Positions 55,617-64,000 of a stretch of 64,000 nucleotides of DNA are shown here, one piece after another. Under the pieces are notes generated by a model. It was not told the origin of the DNA and did no database searches. It was given only the letters and a program-made list of their open reading frames with translations. The number at the start of each line of letters is the position of its first letter. Within the stretch, counting starts at the first letter, position 1. The stretch spans positions 100,027,674 through 100,091,673 of the forward strand of contig OZ020598.1 of the NCBI GenBank assembly GCA_963971535.1, read 5' to 3'. Source of the stretch: Notolepis coatsorum. Lineage: Eukaryota; Chordata; Actinopteri; Aulopiformes; Paralepididae. A program made the position numbers and the translations under genes.

Positions 55617-55771
55617 GTACCATGATTCGGTCGTCTGGTCGGCCTCTTGAATGTCAATTTCTTTATGTGTCCCGCTGTGATTAGCTTGTCAATCTCAGCG
55701 CGGTACACAGTGGCTTGAGTGGGGTCTTTGGCTAGACGCCGCTCAGTGTTCAGTAGATATCGCTCCGTCGC

Positions 55772-56392
55772 TTATTTTGAGGCGTGGAAGGTGGGCATAC
55801 CTTCTCGCCTCAAGAGTGGAGTTGCGTATCTCATCACTCCATTGACCTCGACTCTCTTTGTCCTCTGCTCGAGGAGGGTTATGGCATAAGTGTCTTCCTT
55901 TGATCTAACGAGTTTCTTTTCATTCTTAAAGGGCATTGCGTCTAATGTCCATAGCCTCTCGACGTGCTGTAAGAGGGTGGTGTCTTCTTCTTTTATTCTT
56001 GAGTGGAGGCAGCGAGTGGCTGCTGGTCGGTTGGGAGACCTGGAGAGGGGGCCTTGTAGTGTCCATCCTAGGCGGGTCTCGACTGCTGCTGGACAGCCTC
56101 TGGGCCCGATGTGGACCCGGTCCGTTGGGACGATGAGGTGTGCGTGGTCGGATCCTATGAGCAGGGTCGGGGTGGCGCCGTCGATGAGCGGTATAGGTAG
56201 TTGACGTAGGTGCACGTATTTTTCCATCAGCTTGGGGATGGGGTAGGTGTACTGTGACAGGCCTATGTCTTGGCTGGTGAAGGCGTTAGTAATCCTATAC
56301 TGCTTCTCGGGCTGCCCCACTGCTGCTATCGTGAAGGAGACATTTTCACCCTTTATGGTCTTCAGGTCTCTTCTTATAGTCCGGATTGTCAT
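55772..56392 (-). pseudogene. BEL/Pao protease region lacking its active site
   Basis: A 206-codon minus-strand frame. It holds the part of the Pao protease region that follows the catalytic Asp (TIRRDLKTIKGENVSF, DIGLSQYTYPIPKLMEKY, TPTLLIGSDHAHLIVP, VETRLGWTLQGPLS). The D-S/T-G catalytic segment that should lie upstream is absent. The gag zinc-knuckle region runs almost directly into this frame, so a segment was deleted at about 56400. The frame ends at a stop at 55772-55774 inside pol. Confidence 0.88.
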
Positions 56393-57929
56393 TGTTTCTT
56401 CGCTCCCCCGCAGACCCGCCGTCGCACTTGCTGCATTTCTTCTTTAAACGGCACTCGGCTGCCATATGGCTGCGCGCGCAGCGGAAGCAGCGGCGGTTGG
56501 CTTTGATCCACTGACTCACCTCGTCAGCGGTCATCTTCTTGAAAGTATCACATTGAGACAGCCAATGTTCTTTCTCACAGTACTGGCATACAATCTTCCA
56601 CTTCTCTTTCGTCGAGGGGGTGTTGTGGTTCTTGTGCTGCGGTACTGACTCGGCTTGGTGCATAACGGTCACCGACCGGCGGTTATCATTAGATCTCCGA
56701 GGTCCATCTCTTGGGCTTGGTCCACTCCACACGAACGTATCAAGTCGGAGGCTGCTGATTTCCCTCGCGAGGAAGGCGGCCAGGTCTAGGAGGGATGGCT
56801 CGGGACCGTCGGGATCACGGTGGTCTCTCTGCCGCCGAAAGCGCTCTTGGCGGGCTGGAGGGAGCTTCTCTAGTATTCGTTCTACATTAGAGTTAGCATA
56901 TAGTTCATGTCTCCCTTTCTCCTTTTGGGACCCCAGCATCCCTACCAGGGATTTTACCTTGATAGAGAGGTCGTCCAATGCTCTATTGTCTTTGGCTGGG
57001 GGGAGACGGTCTATAGTTCTTATTTCTTGTATCACGTAGTCCCATATGCGTCCATAACGCTGGTCGACGGCGCGCTGTGCATCGGCGCGGCCTCTTTCAA
57101 TGTTCTCTTCCGTCTGGAGGCGTCTGGTCTCCAGTCTTATGCGGTCGTCTTCACTCCTTTGTTGCGCCTTGAAGCGCTCTCGCTCGGTTGCAGACTGCTT
57201 GCGTTCACTAAGGGCTTGCGCTTGGAGTTGCGCGTGAAGGCGCTCTCGTTGGTCTGCAGATTGTTCGCGCTCGCTCGTCTGTTGAGCCTGAAGGCGTTCT
57301 CTTTCCATGGTAGAGTGTTCGCGCTCACTTAATTGTTGCGCCCGGAGGCGCTCTTGTTCCATGGAAGAATGTTCGCGCTCACTAAGCGTCTGTGCTTGAA
57401 GTCGATCGCGTTCAGTGGAGGCTGCCAGGGTGGCGATGAATGCCTGCGCCAGCATCTGGTCCGCTTCGCTAGGGGATGACACTGACGGAGGTGATCGGCT
57501 TCTGACAGTGCTCGTTGGAGATCTGTTCTCTGGGCGCGCCCCGAGGTCCATCTCCTGGGCGCGCTTCTCTTGGCGTGGTGTGTCGGGTTCTGTCCCTGGA
57601 GCGCTTTCTTTATCCTGGAGCTCTCCGGGAACTATCCCGTTGACGTTGTCTGGGGGTATAGTCATGTCATGTCCCCCCTGGTCCCCCCCGTGAGCTTGGT
57701 CAGTTTCGTTAGAACCCACTGGGGTCTCTACTGGCAGGGTCGCCTGGTCGGTAGGATTTGACATGCTTTGACTATCCGCTTTATCCGCATTTAACGTCTG
57801 TTTAAAGCTAGGTATTAGACTGACAGCGTATTCCTCCAGATAGGGAGGTGGCTGACGTTTGCGCTGCGGGCGTTCTAGCTTGGGAGAGCCGCTTGGGGAG
57901 TGTTCACCGCTGGCCATGGTTAATATCAA
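56346..57929 (-). CDS. gag: BEL/Pao Gag, open frame of 527 codons
   Basis: The frame opens at 57929. The second Met (MASGEHSPSGS, 57917) fits other Pao Gag starts better. Residues about 190-310 form a long charged, heptad-rich coiled coil with ERLQAQ and SEREHS repeats. The C-terminal third has CQYCEKEHWLSQC and CFRCARSHMAAEC zinc knuckles, then KKCSKCDG, which bind RNA. The last residues after CDGG are out-of-frame sequence created by the deletion that removed the protease active site. The rest of the domain structure appears complete, so this is the only intact protein-like frame of the element. Confidence 0.9.
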   Translation of the reverse strand: MILTMASGEHSPSGSPKLERPQRKRQPPPYLEEYAVSLIPSFKQTLNADKADSQSMSNPTDQATLPVETPVGSNETDQAHGGDQGGHDMTIPPDNVNGIVPGELQDKESAPGTEPDTPRQEKRAQEMDLGARPENRSPTSTVRSRSPPSVSSPSEADQMLAQAFIATLAASTERDRLQAQTLSEREHSSMEQERLRAQQLSEREHSTMERERLQAQQTSEREQSADQRERLHAQLQAQALSERKQSATERERFKAQQRSEDDRIRLETRRLQTEENIERGRADAQRAVDQRYGRIWDYVIQEIRTIDRLPPAKDNRALDDLSIKVKSLVGMLGSQKEKGRHELYANSNVERILEKLPPARQERFRRQRDHRDPDGPEPSLLDLAAFLAREISSLRLDTFVWSGPSPRDGPRRSNDNRRSVTVMHQAESVPQHKNHNTPSTKEKWKIVCQYCEKEHWLSQCDTFKKMTADEVSQWIKANRRCFRCARSHMAAECRLKKKCSKCDGGSAGERRNNDNPDYKKRPEDHKG

Positions 57930-57956
57930 TATTATATTAGATATTACACTGATACC

Positions 57957-57974
57957 CTCCAGCTTGAAGGACCA
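57957..57974 (-). other. BEL/Pao primer-binding site
   Basis: On the minus strand TGGTCCTTCAAGCTGGAG starts 2 nt after the 5' LTR. TGG pairs with the CCA end of a tRNA. I did not assign the tRNA species. Confidence 0.75.
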
Positions 57975-57976
57975 AT

Positions 57977-59316
57977 TGTAACTGAGGGGTACAATTCCCT
58001 GACTGTATTGAAGAGTATGGTATATTAAACCACTACTAGTTATGTACTTTAATTACTGGCCATACAGTACATGAATATATATGGTGAACACCCACACAAG
58101 AATACGGCAATGACACATAAAGTACTATTTAGAGGGTATTTATTACTATCAAAGCAACGTTAGGTTACAGATTGAGAATTATGCTTGCGCTTGTATGGCG
58201 AAGAACACACGTAAAGTAAGTCAAGAGCGTAAGTCAATGAGAATAGTATGAATACTAAGATGGGTCTAAATTGATGCCACCTGTGGTATAGCAATTACAT
58301 AGGGCACACTAGTACCAGCTGGAGACACTGGGGGGTTCCCTCCAGGTGTAAGGCCGGCCGGGTAGAGGAATGTTCGGGTACAGTCTGGGTCAACGAGGAA
58401 TAACGAGGTTCCAGATACAGGAGCCAGTGCAGTACTCCCTTGATCAGTAGACAAAGCAACAGCTATAATCCAGTATGCTCGACAGCATGGAAGACAGCTA
58501 GCCAGCCTCTTCCTAGAGGCGGGCTCGAGTGATGATCCTCTCGGGGGGTAGATCCCAAACGATAGTGGGGTCGACGGTTCTCTGCTCCAGCAGTCACGGT
58601 ACCAAAGCAATATAATCCAACCAGAAAAGGTTCTGCAGTCGCCGGTGTAGGTTCTCCGGTGTACATATCCAACGGTTCTCGTCTAGGACTCCTCGGGTGG
58701 GGGCACGAGTTTAGGCCGCCCAGCCTGGATAAGTGCACTAGCTATATACACGACGAACCGGTGGTAATGCTGGTCACTGAAGAACGGTAGCCGCACGATA
58801 CACTATAAATGATAGACTATTACTTCACATTAGAATAAGTCGAACTCAACGGTACTGTGTTAAACTCTGACACTTTAGCAATCTATTCGCACGCGGTTCT
58901 CAAGGCTCTATTCAGAGGCAAAGTTGCTCACTTCACTGCACGTTGTCTCGTGGTGAAGGCATCAATGTTTAGAAGACAATACTAAGCTGTGTACACCTGC
59001 GCCATATTTATACGTAAGGTGAATTATCTAGTGCCAACCTCAGTTCTGTCTCGTATTACTGCGCAGACCCTGGACATGTTGAGACATGCCCGGAGTTGCC
59101 TTTGAACTTGCCGTTGGGGGCTCGGTCGTTGGCGCCTAGGGGTCGCTGTCCAATAGGAGAGCGAATATTATGGTCTGGTTTGTACCCAGGTAAAGGGACA
59201 TTCCGTGTATATATATACAAATAATATACAAGGGATATCAAACGATATACAAATATTATACAAGGGATCTCAAGCAATAAATATATATATTCGGTTTAAT
59301 CTGACCCTTTGTAACA
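57977..59316 (-). repeat. BEL/Pao 5' LTR, 1,340 bp
   Basis: It runs from TGTAACTGAGGGG to CCCTTTGTAACA, with TG...CA ends. It contains an uninterrupted copy of the site where hAT entered the other LTR. It should carry the promoter for minus-strand transcription. Confidence 0.96.
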
Positions 59317-59502
59317 GTAAGTGTCAGCACGGCTGGGCCTATTGTTGTACTCATATGTACTTTTGAGTAAACACTCTGAATTGTGATCATCGACTCTGCC
59401 TCATCTCCCTGCTTATTCTTCCTGCTGCCTTGGGTTCTACCACCACGTATCGTATCGTAACAGAAACACGTCGTACAACGGTATTGGCGCAGGATGTGTT
59501 AA

Positions 59503-59659
59503 TGTAGTGTGTGGGACTGGGTGTGTGCACGTGAGATGTGGCTGGACTAATGATGTGCAGGTGTGTTCTATCAGTACTAATCAGCTACCTAATTTACTCT
59601 ACTCCTTCTATGACGGATGTATCTCTCGTCCTTCACATATCCAAAGGAGGGGGAGGAGA
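59503..59659. other. Short unassigned spacer
   Basis: No gene or clear repeat is seen between the piggyBac-like right end and the LINE linker fragment. Confidence 0.5.
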
Positions 59660-60100
59660 TCTGTCACAATATCTATCCTGTAGTCTGTCCTTGTATGGGT
59701 CCTCGACTGCTACAAAAAGTAAAGTTTTGAGCTCCTTTTGTCTCCTGCCATGAAATCCGTATTGATCCAGGGTTTGTTGTCGGGGGCGCAGTGTTCCTTT
59801 TCGGTGGGCACACACTGTTCTCCCCGCAGACCCTGATTGTAATCCATAACACAGTGGAAGAGTCCATCAGTGTCATCCCCATGTATCCTTTTAAACATGT
59901 CCCCAGTCTGTTGTACTGAATCACTCCTCAGCCCCTCAGCAGACCACTGTGAGACAGACCTGGTGATGGCTGGCTTTCTTTTGATGACATGCTTGTATGT
60001 TGGTGCGCGGCTGATTGTGCTGTTGTCTGACCTCCCCAGTGGCACTCACAGCAGATCCAGTGTCTTGTCATCTCTGAATCCTGGTCAATAATGATCAAAC
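59660..60100 (-). pseudogene. LINE fragment between endonuclease and RT
   Basis: The minus-strand frame 59710-60045 and flanks read PLGRSDNSTISRAPTYKHVI, QWSAEGLRSDSVQQTGD and DNKPWINTDFMAGDKR. These resemble the linker of Rex1/CR1-type proteins that follows the endonuclease SDH motif. No endonuclease or RT core is present. The assignment rests on these short motifs. Confidence 0.6.
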
Positions 60101-60375
60101 ACTGCACAGCTTCTCCGAGCAGTTTTGTCCCTCTGATTTCTCGTTAATTTCTACCTCTTACATTAAAATCCTCGTGAATACTAGAATGGTGTGCTCAGTA
60201 GAGAGCAAATCTCCACCAGGCGACAGCCACACATTTCTTCCTACAATATTGAACAAATGCCTATGACGAATTACTATTACACGGTTATACTAGTACACAC
60301 TATTACACACCATTGCACTACTACACTATCACACAATTATACTGTCACACTATTACACACTATTACATGGTAAAC
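60101..60375. other. Unassigned, with ACACTATTACAC-rich stretch
   Basis: 60265-60370 has irregular repeats of CACTATTACACAC type. No gene is seen. Confidence 0.5.
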
Positions 60376-60740
60376 AAATATTTGTCAAGTTTGGTGGAAA
60401 TCGGATCAGGAGATACATTCATGTGAAAATATAACATTTCACCCGATGGTGGCGCTAGAGGAAAGGCCATGGGGTCACCAACATCGAGAGGATTCTTGAT
60501 GTCACTCTTGGGGTCACGAATGTGCACTGCAAATCTGAAAAGTATAGAACGAAAGGTATTCAAGATACACTATTCAATTTTTTTTTTTTTAAGTTTGGCC
60601 TGTTGGTGATGCTAAAGGTACGGTCATTAGGCCACCCAGAGTTCACCCGACAGCAGTCATGAATGTAAACAACAAATGTTAGACCAATCGACCGTGTAGT
60701 TTGCGAGATATAGAGGCAGATGGAAAGAGGGACAGACTCG
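60376..60740 (-). repeat. Dispersed repeat with two related halves
   Basis: Both halves contain AAGTTTGG near the left, a TGGTGGCGCTAGAGG or TGGTGATGCTAAAGG segment, and then a GGTCAC/GGTCAT-type motif (60383-60560 and 60591-60735). It looks like a diverged tandem or composite repeat of unknown class. Confidence 0.45.
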
Positions 60741-61028
60741 CACACAACTGATGGCATGATCCCCCCCAGGCCTCTCCTGGTGGAGATAATAATGATGGAC
60801 TGACACGGGCGTGCTCACAGTGTCCCACTCCTATACCAGCATTAGCCCCTAGATGTTTGCCTCTTTTCCTAGAATATTTCCCCGGTGTTTAATTCTCTCT
60901 CCTCACAATATGATAGAAATGTTTACCTGTAGATATGATAAATGTATCATACATTAATCATACAGTCGTTTTCTTTTATGAAACTAGGAGATCTCTCCCT
61001 TGCTTCCTATTTGATATATTGTAGGCCG
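60741..61028. other. Unassigned stretch
   Basis: No gene, RNA or clear repeat is seen. Confidence 0.5.
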
Positions 61029-61029
61029 T

Positions 61030-61089
<60 letters not shown>
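61029..61089 (+). repeat. (CT)n microsatellite
   Basis: A CT run of about 60 bp. Confidence 0.97.
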
Positions 61090-61093
<4 letters not shown>

Positions 61094-61384
61094 TCTAATG
61101 AATATAACGCATATTTTCTTATCCTATAGTTGTATTATCCTGTAGTATGTACGTTTAGAAACTTTTAAAATTGCCTTCAACAAGTTTTACTTCTGTATTG
61201 CCTCCGGTGTTATTCGATGTAGCGCTCATCTCGTATATTGCTCCAGTGATTGTGCTGTTCTATGAGAGAACCTTGGGAAAGCAAGAGGGAAGGAAAAGTT
61301 GAGAGACGTCACAGTTCATTGTTCAAGGTCATCTTCAGTATCTCACAAGGAGACAGTAAAACAGGATATAAACAGGATTTTATA

Positions 61385-61787
61385 TTTTTCTCCTATATTC
61401 TCCCACAAAATGTTGTCATTATGCCAGTTCCCACTTGGTCGTTGTCAGTCTGGGGAGGGTGTAGAACTACCACATGCCTCCTCCGATACATGTGGAGTCC
61501 CCAGCCGCTTCTTTTCACCTGACAGCGAGGAGTTTCACTGGGAGAGCGTAACACGTGCGGAGGTTCATGCCGTCCCCTCCCTGCTGAACAGGCACCCTGA
61601 GCGACCAGTAGGAGTCGCTGTTGCAACAACCAGGACTCATGCCCCACTGGCTTCCCAACCGCAAAAAAACTACCAATTGTGCTTGTAGGGACGACTGACC
61701 AAGCCGGATGTAACACTGCCGGGATTTGAACCCGGGTCTCTGTGGTGGTAGGCGAGTGCTTAGACCTCTACATTTCCCAGCCACACC
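61385..61787 (-). mobile_element. tRNA-derived SINE, family 2, copy 3
   Basis: On the minus strand the head has GTAGAGGTCTAAGC (A-box-like) and a perfect B box GGTTCAAATCC. The body is collinear with 18774-19223 and 24787-25235 (shared complements of TCCGATACATGTGGAG, TTTTCACCTGACAGCGAGG, AGTAGGAGTCGCTGTT). I could not fix the target duplication, so the ends are approximate. Confidence 0.85.
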
Positions 61788-61940
61788 TATCGCATCCCTA
61801 TTCTGTTACAGCAAAGAGGAGTGGAAGTCTTTATTCTTGGCTCCTTGGCCAAACAGCAGCATCAACATAAGGTAGTACAAAAAATAAGCTATAAAAATAG
61901 TGTAACGTCGTAAAAGATAGAATTTGAAAATGTTCTTTGG

Positions 61941-62036
61941 TCATAAGCCCTGTAAGGCAAGAGGAATAAGCCAGTCCTCTGCCTCTAATGTCATAAGCCC
62001 TGTAAGGCAAGAGGAATAAGCCAGTCCCCTGTAAGG
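61941..62036 (+). repeat. 50-bp direct duplication
   Basis: TCATAAGCCCTGTAAGGCAA plus GAGGAATAAGCCAGTCC occurs at 61941 and again at 61991, an exact 50-bp offset. Confidence 0.9.
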
Positions 62037-62560
62037 TATGAGAGAAACAACACGGGAGACAATCCCATTCTCCTGGAAGCTCCTGTATAGCAGAGAAAGA
62101 TGGAGTTGCCTCTCGAGTTCCACTCCAGTAGAATTAGGGATCTGCTTTGCTCCTTCAGTGACCACACAGAAATATTTACCACTTCTCTCAAAATCCCTTT
62201 CCACAGGTTGAAGCCAGGTGCCAGTACCGTATTAATAACCATAAACCGGTACTGTATTTGATTAGATTCGATTTTTTTGGTATAATATAACAAAATTAAG
62301 TTGCCATCTAACCAGTTTGCAAAGTAACAGTAACGTGCATAGAAGTATACAGTGTATAAAGAGTAAATAAGATCATGTGTATACAGTGTTATTACATTGG
62401 CCAGTGGTATAACTATTTGAGTAGGTATAGTATAGAATACAGATATAGATATAGATATGGATAAATGTATATACAGTGCATACAGTGTTATTGTACATTG
62501 CTATCATATTGTGTTATATGAATATAATATAGATTGAGGTAGGTAATTATGAGTACAGTG
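62037..62560. other. Unassigned A/T-rich stretch
   Basis: No gene is seen. A short (TAGATA)n lies at about 62439-62458. Confidence 0.5.
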
Positions 62561-62618
62561 AGGTACACTGTAAAAAATTAATGTTTTTTCACGGGAAATT
62601 CACTGTATTATTTTACAG

Positions 62619-62816
62619 ATGAATGAATGAATGAATGAATGAATGAATGAATGAATGAATGAATGAATGAATGAATGAATGAAAACTTTATTTAACAGAT
62701 TGCAGAATGGGTACAATACAGTACGGCTCAATACACACAATTGTTAAGGGGATGCAGACCAGAGAAAGACGTTTGTCTTGTTTACATCAGGGTCCCCCAT
62801 TTTCAATTCATAGTGT
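62619..62816 (-). mobile_element. 3' end of the (TTCA)-tailed LINE, third copy
   Basis: A (GAAT)n tail is followed by AAAACTTTATTTAACAGATTGC and GGTACAATACAGTACGGCTC, nearly identical to 33683-33860. It is 5'-truncated to under 200 bp. It sits in an ACTGTAAAAAAT / TTTACAGT-rich repeat, whose parts are visible at 62568-62618 and 62817-62990. Confidence 0.88.
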
Positions 62817-63006
62817 AATCAATAGATTACTTTTGTTTTTCTACTTTAAGTGTAAATGGCATAAAAATACAGTAAAATATTAACCATTAAATAAAGGTTG
62901 TAATCTGTAAATGTATTTGATTTGACTGTAATTTGACAGTAAGTATTTGGCAACCATTGATGCCAGACATTACCGTTTTCTTGCAGCTTTTTTTCTTAAG
63001 GTGTAG

Positions 63007-63440
63007 GTGGTTGTGAGGGAGGTGGTTGTGAGGACAGTGAGGGAGGTGGTTGTGAGGACAGTGAGGGAGGTGGTTGTGAGGACAGTGAGGGAGGTGGTTG
63101 TGAGGACAGTGAGGGAGGTGGTTGTGAGGACAGTGAGGGAGGTGGTTGTGAGGACAGTGAGGGAGGTGGTTGTGAGGACAATGAGGGAGGTGGTTGTGAG
63201 GACAGTGAGGGAGGTGGTTGTGAGGACAGTGAGGGAGGTGGTTGTGAGGACAGTGAGGGAGGTGGTTGTGAGGACAATGAGGGAGGTGGTTGTGAGGACA
63301 GTGAGGGAGGTGGTTGTGAGGACAGTGAGGGAGGTGGTTGTGAGGACAGTGAGGGAGGTGGTTGTGAGGACAATGAGGGAGGTGGTTGTGAGGACAGTGA
63401 GGGAGGTGGTTGTGAGGACAGTGAGGGAGGTGGTTGTGAG
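63007..63440 (+). repeat. 24-bp minisatellite, about 18 copies
   Basis: The unit contains GAGGACAGTGAGGGAGGTGG plus TTGT. A few units have CAATGAGG for CAGTGAGG, spaced three to five units apart. The 8-codon period keeps frames open on both strands (REVVVRTV; SQPPPSLS; TTTSLTVL). Not a gene. Confidence 0.95.
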
Positions 63441-63518
63441 GTAGGTGTCAGCGGTAGATGGGTATGGGTTGAGTAAAGGCAACATAGTTCAGAGTTCATA
63501 CAGTGTGGAATGTGTGGT

Positions 63519-63534
63519 GTGTGTGTGTGTGTGT

Positions 63535-63615
<81 letters not shown>

Positions 63616-63712
63616 AGGGAGAGGGAGAGAGAGAAGAGAGGGGGGAAGAGAGAGGGAGAGAGAGAGAGAGAGAAAGATATGTATTGAGTCTGGGGGGGGG
63701 GGGGGGGGGGGG
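63519..63712 (+). repeat. GT/GA microsatellite ending in poly-G
   Basis: GT at 63519-63533, GA at 63536-63605, GGGAGA blocks, further GA to 63674, and a 21-nt G run at 63692-63712. Confidence 0.96.
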
Positions 63713-64000
63713 CTGTCACCGTGGCACAGAGTTCAGAGAGATGACAGCTGATGGAAAGAAGCTGTTCCTGAGCCTGCTGGTCCTGGAGCTGAGATTCCCA
63801 TAGCGCCTCCCAGAGGGGAGGAGGGCAAACATGAGAGGCGGTTGGGGTGAGAGGTGTCCTTGACAACCATGCGTGCCACTGTTTGTGCTGAACAGTCTCA
63901 ATCGCAGGGAGTGATGTACTGGTGATGCGGTTTTCATCACCCTCTGCAGTGCTTTCCGACGCAGAGCAGTTGCCATATCAGACTGTTCATTAAGTAAAGG
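63713..64000 (-). pseudogene. Rex1-like LINE RT C-terminal tail, cut by the window end
   Basis: The minus-strand frame includes RRKALQRVMKTASPV and a final LLPSGRRYGNLSSRTSRLRN followed by SFFPSAVISLNS. This is the usual C-terminus of Rex1-like RT proteins (compare LLRSGRRLRTPATRTERLRL followed by SFFPQAIRALN in 42127-43218). Its 3' side is replaced by microsatellite sequence. The upstream RT would lie beyond the window. Confidence 0.8.

Larger units (their letters stand above)
51103..59316 (-). mobile_element. BEL/Pao LTR retrotransposon, recent but defective
   Basis: A 5-bp duplication GTAAG lies at 51098-51102 and 59317-59321. Two 1,340-bp LTRs flank it: 57977-59316 (5' in minus orientation), and 51103-53384 (3', enlarged by a hAT insert). 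Order on the minus strand is gag, protease, RT, RNase H, integrase N-terminus. By eye the LTRs differ by about 7 substitutions and 3 small indels, near 0.5%, so insertion was recent. The protease active site and the integrase core are deleted and pol has stops and frameshifts, so this copy is non-autonomous. Confidence 0.95.
50521..59462 (+). mobile_element. Solo LTR (TGTAACG...CGTAACA) containing a nested BEL/Pao provirus
   Basis: An exact 5-bp duplication GAAAC lies at 50516-50520 and 59463-59467. The ends are TGTAACGTTCCC and CGTATCGTAACA. With the nested BEL/Pao element and one copy of its 5-bp duplication removed, the LTR would be about 723 bp (50521-51102 plus 59322-59462). TG...CA ends and a 5-bp duplication suit a Gypsy-type LTR. 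No internal coding region or second LTR is present, consistent with LTR-LTR recombination. Confidence 0.88.
49592..59498. mobile_element. piggyBac-like non-autonomous element, expanded by nested LTR elements
   Basis: TTAA flanks it at 49588-49591 and 59499-59502. The left end CACATTCCCTGCCA and the complement of the right end, CACATCCTGCGCCA, agree apart from one indel. They fit the CTGCCA-type ends of piggyBac-like elements, which duplicate TTAA. The native sequence is about 49592-50520 plus 59468-59498, roughly 960 bp, with no transposase frame. The TTAA alone is weak evidence, so confidence is moderate. Confidence 0.6.

Noticed and set aside
61700-61787. tRNA gene on the minus strand (perfect B box)
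   Set aside because: The head is the 5' part of a SINE repeated at 18774 and 24787. The acceptor stem cannot be paired and no terminator follows.
62970-63499. Frames of 145-171 codons (TTTSLTVL, SQPPPSLS, REVVVRTV)
   Set aside because: 24-bp minisatellite read in three frames.

Overview
The window looks like intergenic or heterochromatic DNA from a teleost fish. I recognise no host protein-coding gene, no functional tRNA or rRNA gene and no CRISPR array. The fish assignment rests on the mix of elements: Rex1-type and L2-type LINEs with fish-like 3' ends, an L1-like LINE, tRNA-derived SINEs, many hAT-type DNA elements with 8-bp target duplications, piggyBac-type TTAA-flanked termini, a BEL/Pao LTR retrotransposon, and very long dinucleotide microsatellites. 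Most long open frames are either decayed transposon genes or stop-free readings of tandem repeats.

Layout. 1-1.5 kb: microsatellites and a 51-bp tandem repeat. 1.87-4.2 kb: a non-autonomous hAT element carrying a 21-bp minisatellite, a foldback element and a SINE. 4.38-5.6 kb: a second hAT relic with a 112-bp-arm palindrome. 5.64-7.23 kb: a 49/51-bp minisatellite. 7.8-16.5 kb: a large 27-bp minisatellite in which two unrelated spacers (383 bp and about 186 bp) were co-amplified as higher-order units. 16.6-20.7 kb: LINE ends, a foldback, two SINEs and a 43-bp minisatellite. 21.6-24.0 kb: a hAT element with a transposase remnant. 24.5-33.1 kb: a Rex1 fragment, a LINE 3' fragment, an L1-like LINE with two nested insertions, and an L2-like 3' end. 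33.7-40 kb: an APE-type LINE, a SINE inside a hAT fragment, and an L2 LINE split by a solo-LTR-like insert. 41.0-48.0 kb: a hAT element holding an L2, which in turn holds a Rex1 (itself split by another hAT) and a hAT MITE. 49.6-59.5 kb: a piggyBac-like element holding a solo LTR, which holds a BEL/Pao provirus, whose 3' LTR holds a hAT. 59.6-64 kb: LINE fragments, a SINE and a 24-bp minisatellite.

No set of genes here works together as a host pathway. The information lies in the nesting order. Target-site duplications fix the boundaries of most insertions, so the relative age of many elements can be read directly. The most unusual signal is a 30-bp repeat punctuated by TTAA and built from piggyBac-type terminal inverted repeats. 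It occurs at three separate places. The second is the modular higher-order minisatellite at 7.8-16.5 kb.
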